A DNA stretch of 26,203 bases from Owenia fusiformis (lineage: Eukaryota > Annelida > Polychaeta > Sabellida > Oweniidae): assembly GCA_903813345.2 (NCBI GenBank), contig CAIIXF020000118.1:1-26203 (forward strand), read 5' to 3'. The translations under genes were made by a program, and so were the position numbers. Shown here in pieces: positions 9,480-19,750 of this stretch (position 1 is the stretch's first letter; the number at the start of each line of letters is the position of its first letter). The notes under the pieces were generated by a model. That model was not told the DNA's origin and did no database searches. It saw only the letters and a program-made list of their open reading frames with translations.

Positions 9480-10140
9480 CTAGGGCTATATACTACTTTT
9501 ATCCTTGGTGACCAATGATTTGGTGACCTGAGTTCAGGATCAGAGGTCAATATCTTGGTACTTGGCGTTTTAATGCGTTTGGGACTGCTTTGATCCTTGG
9601 CGACCCGTGATCAGGTGACCTGAGGTCATGGTTATTCCAAGATCATACGTCAATATCTAGATATTTGGTCCTTGGGTACGCTGTGACCCTTGAGGACCAA
9701 TGATTAAGTAACCTGAGGTCAGAGTCAATGTTTATGGATTCAGGTCGAGGGTTGGTATCTAAGTTAGTACCTTTAGGGCTGTTGTGGCCCTTGTCGACCC
9801 ATGACTGTGTGACCTGAGGTCATACCAAGATCAAAGATTGATATCTAGATATTGGGTGTTTTAAGAGCCTGGCGGGCTGTTGTGATCCTTGGCAACCCAT
9901 GACTAGGTGACCTTAGGGTCAAGGTCAACTTTATATTTGTCAAGGTCATCTCAAGATCAAAGTTTGACACTTACTTGAAGGATACTGTAACCCTTATGAC
10001 TCATGATTAAGTGACCTGAAGGCAAAGTCAATGTTTCTTGGCCAAGGTCATATTAAGGTCAAACGATCGATACAGACGAGCATTTATGGGAGCTGTTGCC
10101 CTGTTGCCCTGTGGAGCTGTTATGACCCTTTGTGGCCCAC
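9480..10140 (+). repeat. Degenerate minisatellite, about 92-105 bp unit
   Basis: A recurring block of the form GTGACCTGAGGTCA starts near 9522, 9614, 9707, 9808, 9906 and 10011, giving spacings of about 92-105 bp. Each unit also has variants of TGTGACCCTTGG.GACC.ATGA before the block and TCAATATCTAG.TATTTGG after it. Six units are recognisable, diverged from one another, with a partial end near 10080-10140. No coding potential is conserved between units. Confidence 0.85.
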
Positions 10141-11339
10141 TCGAATGGGTAGATTAGTAGTTCTAAACAGCTGAACGTTTAACTAGGTAACACTACGGTA
10201 TTAAGTTTTGGAGAAAATATTGTTTTAGTACTGTTACCTATATTTCGATGTTATACCTGGATAGAATAAATCTGAGTGATGAAGGAGTATACTTGAAATT
10301 AGGTCATCTGTATTAATCTTATTTTTTTTATCTTGATTTTGATTTTCTTTGATTTATACATGGATGCATCTTGATTGCGCTAACCTATGGTATAGAGTCT
10401 CTTTAATAAATTGTAAAAATCACTGAAACTTGTCATCATTGTTAAGCAACCACTGGGTACTAGAATGAAGGACCTGCGCCCCTGTGTTCAGACAGTGAAT
10501 TGTAACCACATTATGTTTGGAAAGGTATAACTTTGCACAGAAAAACTTCTTTTTTGTCCAAATGACACGAATTGGTTACTTAGTAATTGACCTATACATG
10601 ACAAAGTTCCTTGAAAATAAAAGTCTACTTTTTGCCATGATAAGTAAACATCGAAAACTGAAATTCCAAGAGCTTTGAAATCTTCAAAGGACATAAGTTG
10701 CAAATAAAGCAACTACTAATCAGTCAAAATTCCATATCAGATCCCATACTAGATCCCGCTTCACCCAAAGTTCAGTATCAGATCCCGTATCAGAGCTATT
10801 CCTTGGGATTTTTACGTTTTCGTTCTATATTAAGACTTGTTAGTAGTTGAAAATCAAATTGCATCATTTTTGGTCACTATCATCGGGCGATGACGTAAAA
10901 CATGAAAATAAATAAGTTTCAGAAAAAATATTATGGAATACATACTAGGTTATTAATGATTGTGATAGCATACGAATATTATAATTTCTTTGGGCAATCA
11001 GATTTAGCGAGTAAGCTTAGCAAAGATTGTTTCTATTTTAGAATATTATTGATATCATTCCTTGTAGTGTCTATTTTCTAAAATTGCCAAACAGTCAAGT
11101 CGAGCAACTAAGTCAGCATGCGAAAATAAAAATCGCAAAAATCGTACATCTTTGATTTCCAAAATTATTTGTGGGGTGGTTATTAATATTATATACTTGA
11201 TGAGCGTGGTGTAAAAGTGGTTTTGAAAAATGGCAAATTTCTCTTCATGTAGCTTATTTGTGGTTTATTATTCTTCATTGAATCTGAAAACATTGGGGTC
11301 TAGTTTTTAGCGTTTTGGAAATATGCAGATTTATACCCC
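10141..11339. other. Non-coding stretch, nothing recognised
   Basis: AT-rich. Short recurrences of ATCAGATCCC/CTAGATCCC occur at about 10735-10795. No exon or RNA gene could be supported. Confidence 0.45.
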
Positions 11340-12330
11340 TTGGTGTAATTTTAAGGGGGATAGCCATATATAATTCCTAGAATATACAACAAATCATCTT
11401 GATATATACAGGTAATCATCTACTTATCATGTCCTACCATTATGACAAGTTTCATCAAAGTTGATCCACTGGTTGCTATGGTAACGGAGATCATATGTTA
11501 AAAAAAGTACACATTTTCGTCAAAATGTAAGACACCCCATGAGACAAAACACATATTATTTTGATGAAATTGGGAAGAATCACCATGAAAACATTTTAGA
11601 AAACGTATTCAGAGTATGTTTGATAATATTAAATCAACTGCTGTTTTATCTTATCCTCACAGTGGAATCTATTGCTGATGATTATATGGCAATGCAAATA
11701 AATTTAGAAAGGGGACGTGGCATTTTTCCAAAGAAATCTTTATTTGTGTTCAAATTTTTGAAGAAAATAAATAACCATTTGTCCTGAAATGAAGAGGTAT
11801 TATTCAAATCATTATGTTTGGCTACCATGGAACGTTTCATCAGTGTTGGTTTACTGGTTACTATGGTATGCAGATTTATACCCCATTGGTATGATTTTAA
11901 GGGGGGTACAATGAAAGCCATCTATAATTCCTAGAATATGCAGCCAATCATCTTGATATTTACAGGTAGCCATCTACTTATAATTTCCTACCACTATGAC
12001 AAGTCTCAATAATGTGTAACAATTGGTTGCTATGGTAACAGAAATTATTTATTAAAAAGTGCACATTAAGGAGGTAATATGTATAATTCCTAGAATATTC
12101 AATTTATCATCTTGATATTTATGGGTAATCATCTGCTTATCATGTCGTACCAGTATGACAAGTGACATTAATGTTGGTCAATTGGTTGCTATGGTAACAG
12201 AAATCATTTGTTAAAAAGTGCGCATTAAGGGGGTACTATGTATAATTCCCAGAATATTTAATCAATCATCCTGATATTTACGGGTAATCATCTGCTTATC
12301 ATGTCCTACCAGTATGACAAGTGCCATCAA
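11340..12330 (+). repeat. Tandem repeat, about 165-170 bp unit, with interrupted first unit
   Basis: Units begin with TTAAGGGGG/TAAGGAGG, then TATAATTCCTAGAATAT, ATCATCTTGATAT.TA, GGTAATCATCT.CTTATCATGTCCTACCA.TATGACAAGT, then GGTTGCTATGGTAACNGA and TTAAAAAGTGCRCAT. Recognisable copies lie at about 11350-11520, 11890-12063, 12064-12228 and 12229-12330 (partial). The first two are separated by about 370 bp containing a divergent fragment (ATGCAGATTTATACCCC occurs before both). The two central copies are most alike. Bivalve elements with about 160-bp core repeats exist, but I cannot show that this is one of them. Confidence 0.85.
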
Positions 12331-12618
12331 TGTTCAAATAATTTCAAGTGTCCTACATTGTAAAAATCCATGTCAATATAAAGAGTAGATGTATGAAATG
12401 ATTTTGTTACGAAAAATCAGCAAAACATTATATCCATTTTTTCAGCCATTTTAGTTAACATTGATTTGTCCATCTGTCTCGCAAAATCCACTTTTGGACC
12501 ATTTGCCTTAAACCCTCTGCATCTGTCGATAGGATTCCTGTTTTAAGTTAATTTTGTTCAACATCAATACAAAAAACTCTCCTATGACTCTTGGTTCAAA
12601 AGCTCGCCTATTTTCAAA
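12331..12618. other. Leader-like region upstream of the LINE ORF1
   Basis: A block around 12470-12510 (TCTCGCAAAATCCACTTTTGG) recurs at 12634-12655 in the start of the ORF (TCTCGCGAAATTCACTTTTGG). The first part of the ORF is therefore repeat-derived and may not be authentic coding. Confidence 0.4.
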
Positions 12619-13389
12619 ATGGTTGCCATTCTTGTCTCGCGAAATTCACTTTTGGCCCATTTCCTAGATTTACAAATAATTTCACTAAACCTTTTTAATT
12701 TCATTAAACCTTTGATCAAGCTCGAGAATAAATATGACAGCCAGATTGAAAGCTTGATATCAGAAAACGTGAAGCTCAAAAAGGCCCATGAAGATCTGTC
12801 TATAAAATTGAACCAAGTTATCTTGCAATCCCATCATAACTCTCAGTACTCTCGCAAGGACTTGATCAGAATATACGGTATTAAGGAAACTGCCGACGAA
12901 AAGTCTGATTCCAAGAATCTCCAGCATTGTGTTTCTGCACTCTGCAATGAGCTAAGTTCCACTAATCTTCGTGACTCGCTCACCGCAGCTGACATCGAAA
13001 TTGCTCACAGGGTACGCGGCAACCCCTCACCTAGCTCTAATAAACCCAGATCCATAATTGTTCGTCTCAAATCCAGGCACGTTAGAGATGCATTACTCAA
13101 AAACCGATCCCTTCTCAAGGGTACCCCAATACGGATATACGAGGACCTTAGCCCAATGAACCGCGCTCTACTGAAACAATTAGAACTGCACCCCTCCATA
13201 GTCAACCATTGGTCCGATCATGGTAAGATTCTGGGGAAAACTGCGAATGGTGCTATACGTGCTTTCACTGTTGTGGATGACATTGCAGGAATTATTTCTG
13301 ACATGGAGAAGCTCCCTATAGTTCAATCTCAAATCCACCGTTCCAGACAACAGAGAGTTCCCCCTGTCTCAACTGCCAGCACTAGCTAA
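12619..13389 (+). CDS. LINE ORF1-type protein (coiled coil plus RRM-like domain)
   Basis: The frame is 256 codons without interruption. The first about 35 residues look like repeat-derived leader; a start near the KYDSQIESLI segment may be the real one. Residues about 35-75 form a charged coiled-coil-like stretch (SENVKLKKAHEDLSIKLNQ). It is followed by QYSRKDLIRIYGI, the typical entry to the ORF1 RRM-like domain, by EIAHRVRG with PRSIIVRLKSRHVRDALLK (central strands and helix), and by LKGTPIRIYEDLSPMNRALLKQ, the usual end of the domain. ORF1 proteins of this class bind element RNA as multimers and aid retrotransposition. No endonuclease or reverse transcriptase follows within 6 kb in a compatible arrangement, so this is an ORF1-only remnant or, less likely, a retained gene. 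Confidence 0.75.
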   Translation: MVAILVSRNSLLAHFLDLQIISLNLFNFIKPLIKLENKYDSQIESLISENVKLKKAHEDLSIKLNQVILQSHHNSQYSRKDLIRIYGIKETADEKSDSKNLQHCVSALCNELSSTNLRDSLTAADIEIAHRVRGNPSPSSNKPRSIIVRLKSRHVRDALLKNRSLLKGTPIRIYEDLSPMNRALLKQLELHPSIVNHWSDHGKILGKTANGAIRAFTVVDDIAGIISDMEKLPIVQSQIHRSRQQRVPPVSTASTS

Positions 13390-14204
13390 ACTGTAGCCCC
13401 GAAGGTGACAATCTTTAGCATGGAACTCGTATATGCTATGATCACATGACTTATTTCAATGAGGAACTACATACAAAAACACTTATAAATGGCTGTCTTT
13501 AGGGCTCATTTGATAGACTTTACTTCATTTAGAAACTGTCATTTTTGATGCAAAAATATCAATTCAACTATTTCAAATGTACTCATTTGGAGACTATATG
13601 AACAATCACTTTTAGATTATGTGTAAACAGCATTTGTAACTACCTATCTCCGTGCAAAAACCACACCGTCTTTGTTTACATTTTGTATTGCTCATGCAGT
13701 AGGACGGCACATTGAAAAAAACCATTGTTGTTTACCAAACTTTATATCAAAGTGGTGTAGCGATATATGACGTCATCGCACTACTTGTTTCTGGTCCGTT
13801 GGCTACCATCTTTATGAGGTCCAATGAAACGGGAAACATTTAAACATTTGAAAATGAAAGTGACGGATAGAATTCTACTGATCTCTTCTTTCCAACTATC
13901 TCGTTTTAATGTTAGAAAAATGCACATAAATGGGAGTAAAATGCAATCAAACACGTGGGACTTTCACTCATTTTGTACCCTATATTCGTGCGAAATTAAC
14001 ATTGATTAAACATAATTTTTTTAAATGTCTGAATCGCTTAAAAGTTAAAGTAAATACGATATTCTATAAGTACCAAATATCAATCAGTTCCGATAAAATG
14101 CCTTCATTTGTTACATTTTCTACGAAAACGGCTGGGCATAATTTCGGTAGAAATGTGTATTTTACGACGTTATATGCATGGTTGAATCCAAAAAGTAGCG
14201 TCAT
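13390..14204. other. Non-coding region with a palindromic CRE
   Basis: No ORF2 follows the ORF1. A perfect TGACGTCA lies at about 13769-13776. Small frames at 13824-14229 have no recognisable content. Confidence 0.4.
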
Positions 14205-15860
14205 TCAGGAAATTATCATGTGTGCGTAAAATCATGTGGATATTTCATTTTGAGTAACTGAATTATCAAATTGACATATATATTGTCTTTGGAACATCAC
14301 CTTTACACAGAATTATTTTTATAATAATTGCTCAATTTGCTCCATGATGAAATGCAATTTTAGACCTGGAGCTGACTCGTATCAAAAAGTATTTAGCAAT
14401 GAGTTCAGGCTCACTGATTTTAAAGATAGATAAAATGAACGAAAGGGAAAAGGTTATGTGTGCCTAAAAGCATGTGGATATTTAACCTTTAATAAATGAA
14501 TTACAATTTTGATGATTATATAATCTGAAGAACATCACCTTTACACATAATTATTTTATGATAATTGTTCGATTTTTTCATGATAAACTGCAATTTTAGA
14601 CCTGACACATATTAAAGAAATATCGGACAATGTATTTAGGCCTACTGATTTTGAGGATAAATAAAATGAGCAAAAGAAGAAAAGGTCACGTGTGCGCAAA
14701 AGCGTGTCAGTATTTGGATTTGAAGAAATGAATTAAAAGTTTTGACATTAATATTATTTGTGAAGCATCACCTTAACATAGAATTATTTTCATAATTTTT
14801 GCTTGATTCCTTCCATGAGAAAATGCAATTATAGACCTGGCACGCGTATCAAAGAAGTATTTGGCAATTTCGTCCAGTCTCATATTGGTTTTCAAGGTAA
14901 ATGAAATAAGAAAAACTGGAAAAGGTCATGTGTGCGTAAAAGCGTGTCAGTATTTAATTTTGAAGAAATGAATTCATTTTTTGACATTAATATTATTTGT
15001 GAAGCATCACCTTAACATAGAATTATTCTTGATTCCTTCCATTAGAAAATGCAATTATAGACCTGGCACGCGTATTAACGAAGTATTTGGCAATTGCGTC
15101 CAGTCTCATTGGTTTTCAAGGTCAATGAAATATACAAAACTGGAAAAGGTCATGTGTGCGTAAATGCGTGTCAGTATTTAATTTTGAAGAAATTAATTAA
15201 TTTTTTTACATTAATATTATTTGTGAGGCATCACCTCTACGCAGAATTATTTTTATAATTTTTGCTTGATTCCTTCCATGAGAAAATGCAATTATAGACC
15301 TGGTACACGTATCAAGGTTGTATTTAGAAATTGAGTTCGGTCTCCTTGGTTTTCAAGGTAAATTAAATGAGCAAAACTGGAAAAGGTGTGCTTAAAAGCG
15401 TGTGAGTATTTAATTTTTGATAATTTTTTTGACATTTTTGACATTTATTATATCTATGGGGAATCATCTTTACACAGAATTATTTTTCGATTCAAATTTA
15501 GTTCCTTTATTAGAAAGGCATGGCTAAGCTTGGTTCTTATGTACAACTGTAATGAGATTTTTATGTTTGAATCGCAATAATGTCAAATGTGCGTGAATGC
15601 ATGTCAATATCTTTTTTTTTAAAACTGAATTATGATTTTGACATTTTCATAAGCTTTAAACCATTGCCTTTCCACATATTTATTTATTTTAACATGAGAA
15701 CTTTAAAAACGTTCATAACTGAACGGTCAATGTGAGTTGAATTAAAATAAAAAATATCAATTATCTGAGCATTTTCGTTACATTACGTCATACGGGATTT
15801 CGTGCTTTATGTGGGCTGAAAGTGGAAATGGCACGTGTGCAAAAACGTTTGTTATCAATT
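14205..15860 (+). repeat. Satellite array, about 235 bp unit, seven to eight copies
   Basis: The marker GTGTGCGTAAAAGCGTGT (with variants) recurs at about 14219, 14457, 14689, 14929, 15153, 15386, 15588 and 15834, giving spacings of about 200-246 bp. Each full unit also carries GACATTAATATTATTTGTG, GCATCACCTTAACA.AGAATTATT, ATTCCTTCCATGAGAAAATG, CAATTATAGACCTGGCACG and CTGGAAAAGGTCAT. The central units (14.69-15.38 kb) are most alike and the edge units are diverged, as in satellites kept similar by unequal exchange. Small ORFs inside are not conserved from unit to unit. Confidence 0.9.
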
Positions 15861-16740
15861 CATCTTTCAAAACACATTTTTATTTTTTACATATCTATGA
15901 TCTATGATATATAACCTATGAAAAGAATTATTTTCAAATTAATTGCTAGGTCAATTCAATAAGCAATTCTGAGGTATATTTGAACTTTAATTCCATAGCA
16001 GATGTAATTCGGACAAAAGTTTTAAAATTCAAGAAGAGATTAAATCGATCAAAATAAATCTTATAATTCAAACAAGTCGACAATACTTGGTTCAGTTCTT
16101 TCATTTTCAATCATACCAAGGTGATAGATTAACATAAGTGACCTTTCGAAAACATACCGTTTTTGTAGAAAATGAAAGAAAATCGCGTTATAACACGAGT
16201 AATTGTCAAGTTCACGTCTTAAGTTTGATGTGGTAAAAAGCATTCTTTAAGTCACACATTTAAGTTAAGGGAAGCCAAGATCATTTTAAAAATGAAACAT
16301 TTGAATAGATATTTTTAACATTGAAATAAGAAAGAAAGTAAGCTTATACTAGTAGATTTGCTAGAACTAGCTGTTTGGAATTCATCAACTTTTCTCCACA
16401 GGATCATTTTGTAGTACAAATGCAGGTCATTCAAAGGAAATGTAGGTTTCAACATCCCCGTCTATGAATATTGATCTTTTTCAGACAGCAAAGGTAAGTT
16501 TAAAATAGAATTACTTCTTACGAATCCAAATTACATTTAAACTTAGAATTGTGATCTACGATCTTATGGGTATGTCACAAATTTGATTAGATACATTCAC
16601 TCAGCAGGCCGTTAAACATGTAATTAATTTTACAAGCGTAACTATAGGCAACTTCGATTTTAGTATGTTCAAGTTCAAGTTCTGTAGTCTCGAGAGTCAA
16701 ACGATTATCATAGTTTATTTGGTCTGCTTTTAGAATTGGG
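15861..16740. other. Non-coding stretch, nothing recognised
   Basis: AT-rich. A 60-codon minus frame at 16061-16243 lacks any recognisable motif. Confidence 0.45.
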
Positions 16741-17073
16741 AAAACGAAGGCAAGGTTTATGTTTTATGAACATTCCGATTTGATAGCAAACTTTATTTTT
16801 GAGTGTATTAAATCAAATAAAGCTTATTGCGTCGGGACCTGTACGTTCGCCCAATTAAAAGCAAATGTGCCGTCAATTAAAGAAACATGCACAGTGGTAC
16901 ACCCTTTTGGAAAACATAACACTGATAATAAAAATTCATCAATTGTTATGAAATTTGCACCATCATTAAAAAGAATCTCGAATTTCATGATGACAAAATA
17001 TCGGATAAATATGACAAGAAATAAAAATTTGTTACATTTTTTCTCAAAAAGTTGTAAAATAAAAATAAACTAA
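16741..17073 (+). pseudogene. Possible piggyBac-like transposase fragment
   Basis: The frame (ATG at 16759, open from before it) resembles the region around and after the second catalytic Asp of piggyBac-type transposases. It has FYEHSDLIANFIFECIKSNK, then AYCVGTC and a proline, where family members have an (D)NFYTS..L...L....TY.VGT.R..RKG.P pattern. Later it has SIVMKF....KRISNFMMTKY, comparable with the family's VKW.DKR.V..LST.H pattern. The catalytic Asp expected just before the FYTS-like segment is absent. The rest of the transposase is not visible. This is a pattern-level resemblance only; a chance ORF in AT-rich DNA is the alternative. Confidence 0.35.
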
Positions 17074-17280
17074 AAAAATAATATTTTCACGACAAAAAAT
17101 AGATAGGTCAACTGTATTGATTATACATGACGTTTTCAAAGAGTAGAGAGCTAGATTCAAAGCACCGTTCCTGCAAGTTTCAAATGAAAATATAAAAAAC
17201 TGCGCGAGTAAGAGGACCGCAACTTTTTATGTCTACACTGACAAAAACTTGAAATTCACGTTGTAAAGATATAGTCCATC

Positions 17281-17364
17281 GCGGAAGTGCACGTCATAAA
17301 GCTGATGGGTTAAGGCAATGTGCCGTCCAACTGATGTAGAGCGAAGTGACGTCACACTTCCGGA
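17281..17364. promoter_or_regulatory. CRE/ETS-like promoter patch
   Basis: A GCGGAAGTGCACGTCAT block near 17281 is mirrored by GTGACGTCACACTTCCGGA at about 17346-17364, so ETS-like CGGAAGT and CRE-like TGACGTCA sites occur as an inverted pair. About 75 bp downstream an ATG in fair context (GCAATGGAG, ATG at 17437) opens a 19-codon frame. CRE plus ETS combinations are common in TATA-less metazoan promoters; here function is inferred only. Confidence 0.35.
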
Positions 17365-17436
17365 ACTGTGAAAAATGAAAATTTCGAAGCAAAGTTTCTC
17401 GACTCAGGCTTATTTCCAGTGGTTTGGTTGTTTGCA

Positions 17437-17496
17437 ATGGAGGTGGGTGATATTATACAACTATATTTCACGACTTATCTCAACTTGATCAAGTAG
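17437..17496 (+). CDS. Short ORF downstream of the CRE/ETS patch (possible first exon)
   Basis: The frame is 19 codons plus TAG (MEVGDIIQLYF, then TTYLNLIK). A donor-like GTAGGT overlaps its end (from 17493), so it could be a first coding exon, but no downstream exon was identified. Chance is a serious alternative. Confidence 0.15.
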   Translation: MEVGDIIQLYFTTYLNLIK

Positions 17497-17660
17497 GTCA
17501 ACATTTGCTGTCTGGAAAAGACGCAAAATACTCATTATTTACTTATTTTTCACAAGTGTTTTTTCAGTTTTCTCATTTCTGACTTGAGTTGTTTCACTTT
17601 ACTCACTTCGAGAGCCATGTTAGCTTTTGAAACTTATGGCTCTCAAACGGAGAAGTGAAC

Positions 17661-18134
17661 AGCTGATCAATAGTGACCTTTGAAATTGAATTAAGTCGAT
17701 CCGCGGCTTGCTTTTGGTCTCTAACTGTGTCTTACATCAGTATCATCAATCCGTGTAAGTATTGGAGCGCTGGAGTACTTCTTTTTCGATCAAGACTTGT
17801 AAATTGTTCATCGAGTTAAAGTTTTACAGACCTATTTCCAATATGGCGGTTTGCTAGATGCGAGATACGCAACGAACGAAATGAATTTTGAGAATTAGTT
17901 AGGTTCGGACAACCTCCGGAGATTTACGAAAATGTCCGAGCAGAAACCGCCATATTGGAATTTGGCAGTAAAACGATTCACTCGACTAATAATTACAAGT
18001 CTTGATCGAAAAAGAAGTACTCCAGCGCTCCAATACTTACACGGATTGATGATACTGATGTAAGACACAGTTAGAGACCAAAAGTAAGCCGCGGATCGAC
18101 TTAATTCGATTTCAAAGGTCACGATCATTGAGCT
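17661..18134. repeat. Long fold-back inverted repeat (about 192-bp arms, about 90-bp loop)
   Basis: The left arm 17661-17852 is the reverse complement of about 17943-18134 with scattered mismatches. Long exact blocks include CACGGATTGATGATACTGAT, GAAAAAGAAGTACTCCAGCG and CCATATTGG. Weaker pairing continues outward a few bases (CGGAG on both outer sides). The element could form a strong hairpin as DNA or RNA. No transposase is present and no clear target duplication was identified. The ORF at 17895-18176 on the minus strand is a by-product. Confidence 0.88.
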
Positions 18135-19160
18135 GTCCAAATGCTCCGTGGGAAAGCTATTATCATCCTTCTTCAAAGGACTTCATTTATGCTTAAATTC
18201 AGCCCTTCACGTAAGCCCAGTTAGTTTCATTTTAGGGGTCATAAATAAGCTGAGTTTCCTAGTGGTCAACGCAGAAAATGCGTTACCAATTGCAATGCTC
18301 TATACTAAATTCAATGGGCATGTTTTGTCCTCCCTCTGTTTATGACCCCTGATAGGATGTAAATTACTTGTAAATTGGATTCTTAAAGAGAAATGCATCC
18401 AGACTGGGGCAATAAACTCATTAGTGGACATGTAATGCCTGTTTATCACTGTGAACATCTTTAGAAAATCTTTGTTGATTTTGACCCTTGATTGTAACAA
18501 TGGTTCTGATTCGCTAGTGATTTAAGAGCTATTTGAAAGTTTGTTTACACAATCCCAACAATTGTATAGGCTGCACCAAGGGTATGGAAAGAAGTGAAAT
18601 ACCCTTGGACCAAGGATGGCTATTATATCAAAATCCAAATAGCTTTCGCAGGAAGTAAGTTTCACTGAATTATCCCAGTCGTCTAACCTGACCAGGTAGA
18701 CCCGATACCGTCTTGAAAAGAATCATAAGCTCTGAAAATAAGTTTTATGATACCCAGTCAACATGTACAGTTTGTGACATTGGAAACGCAACTGAAGACA
18801 TGTATTTTGTAAATAAATTATATTTTCTTTTTTTTCTCATTTTGATTTATTGAGAGACATGAAAGTTATATACTGTAGTGCCTCAAACATGTAAATAGTC
18901 TCTACAGATTTTTTTTGAGTCCTATAAAAGTAAGGACTATAGTACATTGACATTTTCTATAGATTATAAATGATAAACCTGATTCATTGACTAATGTACC
19001 ATATCTCACTGCAACTTGTATACACATGTATTTATGTCTTGATGCCATAATTGAATTATATGTATGCTTGATTTCTCCATTCCCTCCTGAATCCTTTGCC
19101 TTCTAATATCGATCATGACTGAAACACTCTGTTTACTTATAGGAGTTACTGCTGCTATCC
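18135..19160. other. Non-coding stretch with small hairpins
   Basis: An inverted pair AGGGGTCATAAA/TTTATGACCCCT spans about 18234-18351, and a 10-bp perfect stem lies at 18576-18608. No gene is recognised; the right edge merges into the LINE 5' region. Confidence 0.4.
18576..18608. repeat. Hairpin, 10-bp perfect stem
   Basis: CCAAGGGTAT at 18576-18585 pairs with ATACCCTTGG at 18599-18608 across a 13-base loop. No T-run follows, so it is not a terminator. Confidence 0.7.
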
Positions 19161-19178
19161 TGGGAGGGAAATATCTTT

Positions 19179-19750
19179 ATGATGGGGGTTAGCTTAGTCC
19201 AATGGAGGTCAGCTATAGGCAGGTTCAACCTATACAACATCAAGATGTTCAGTACAGGGACTAGTAACATAAACAAATCTTATGTGCTTTCATTTACTTT
19301 GCCTTATACCATAGCTATGATGATATTTTCACTTATCGCTCTGTTATCGATAAAGCTCTTTGATACAATTAAACTGATATATTTTACCGTTACAATTGGA
19401 ATGACAGTTATAAATATAGCATTCATGTATCTGCTTATTCCACTGCTTCTAGTCTTAAAAATATACTCACTATGCCACAGGAAAGTTAACCCAAGGTTTT
19501 TGCTAGCCTTAATATGCATTACATGATATTTTTAAGTGTTCCTGGATTAAGCGGCACTTATCTGCAACCTAATATCAATCAGCTCAAGCTTACATTATCA
19601 AATGATGTACATCCTCACCCAGGGCCAGCCCCATATAAAGGTAATTTAAACATTTTATTCTCCAATATAAATAGTATTGGAGCCGATGGGGGTACTCGAT
19701 TTGAACCCCTGAATGACCTAGTTAAGGAAATGAATGCAGTCAATATGGTA
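19179..19750 (+). pseudogene. LINE N-terminal region: hydrophobic leader, 2A-like motif, start of endonuclease
   Basis: The first frame (19179-19526) begins with SLVQWRSAIGRFN, then has two to three hydrophobic stretches (for example IAMMIFSLIALLSIKLF and VINIAFMYLLIPLLLVLKIY). It stops at 19524-19526. A +1-shifted frame from about 19514 continues with SNDVHPHPGP (19598-19627), then LNILFSNINSIGADGG, the first endonuclease motif with its catalytic Asn. The 2A consensus is D-V/I-E-x-N-P-G-P; here the Asn is replaced by His and the Glu by His, so ribosome skipping is unlikely to work. The arrangement of W-R-x-x-IG leader, membrane segments, 2A and endonuclease is known from LINEs of marine invertebrates. 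Confidence 0.75.

Noticed and set aside
12331-13389. ORF1 start at 12619 taken as certain
   Set aside because: The first about 35 codons overlap a sequence that is repeated just upstream, so the true start may be an inner codon or may be lost.
14981-15163. ORFs inside the 235-bp satellite
   Set aside because: Frames are not preserved in neighbouring units.
9480-15860. CRISPR-like array
   Set aside because: Units are 95-240 bp, the whole unit repeats without unique spacers, and the context is eukaryotic.
17895-18176. 93-codon minus-strand ORF
   Set aside because: It lies in the right arm and loop of the fold-back repeat, and the other arm does not maintain the frame.
19179-19526. Multi-span membrane protein or receptor
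   Set aside because: The hydrophobic stretches sit directly upstream of a 2A-like motif and a LINE endonuclease, and begin with the WR..IG leader of such LINEs, so they belong to the retrotransposon.
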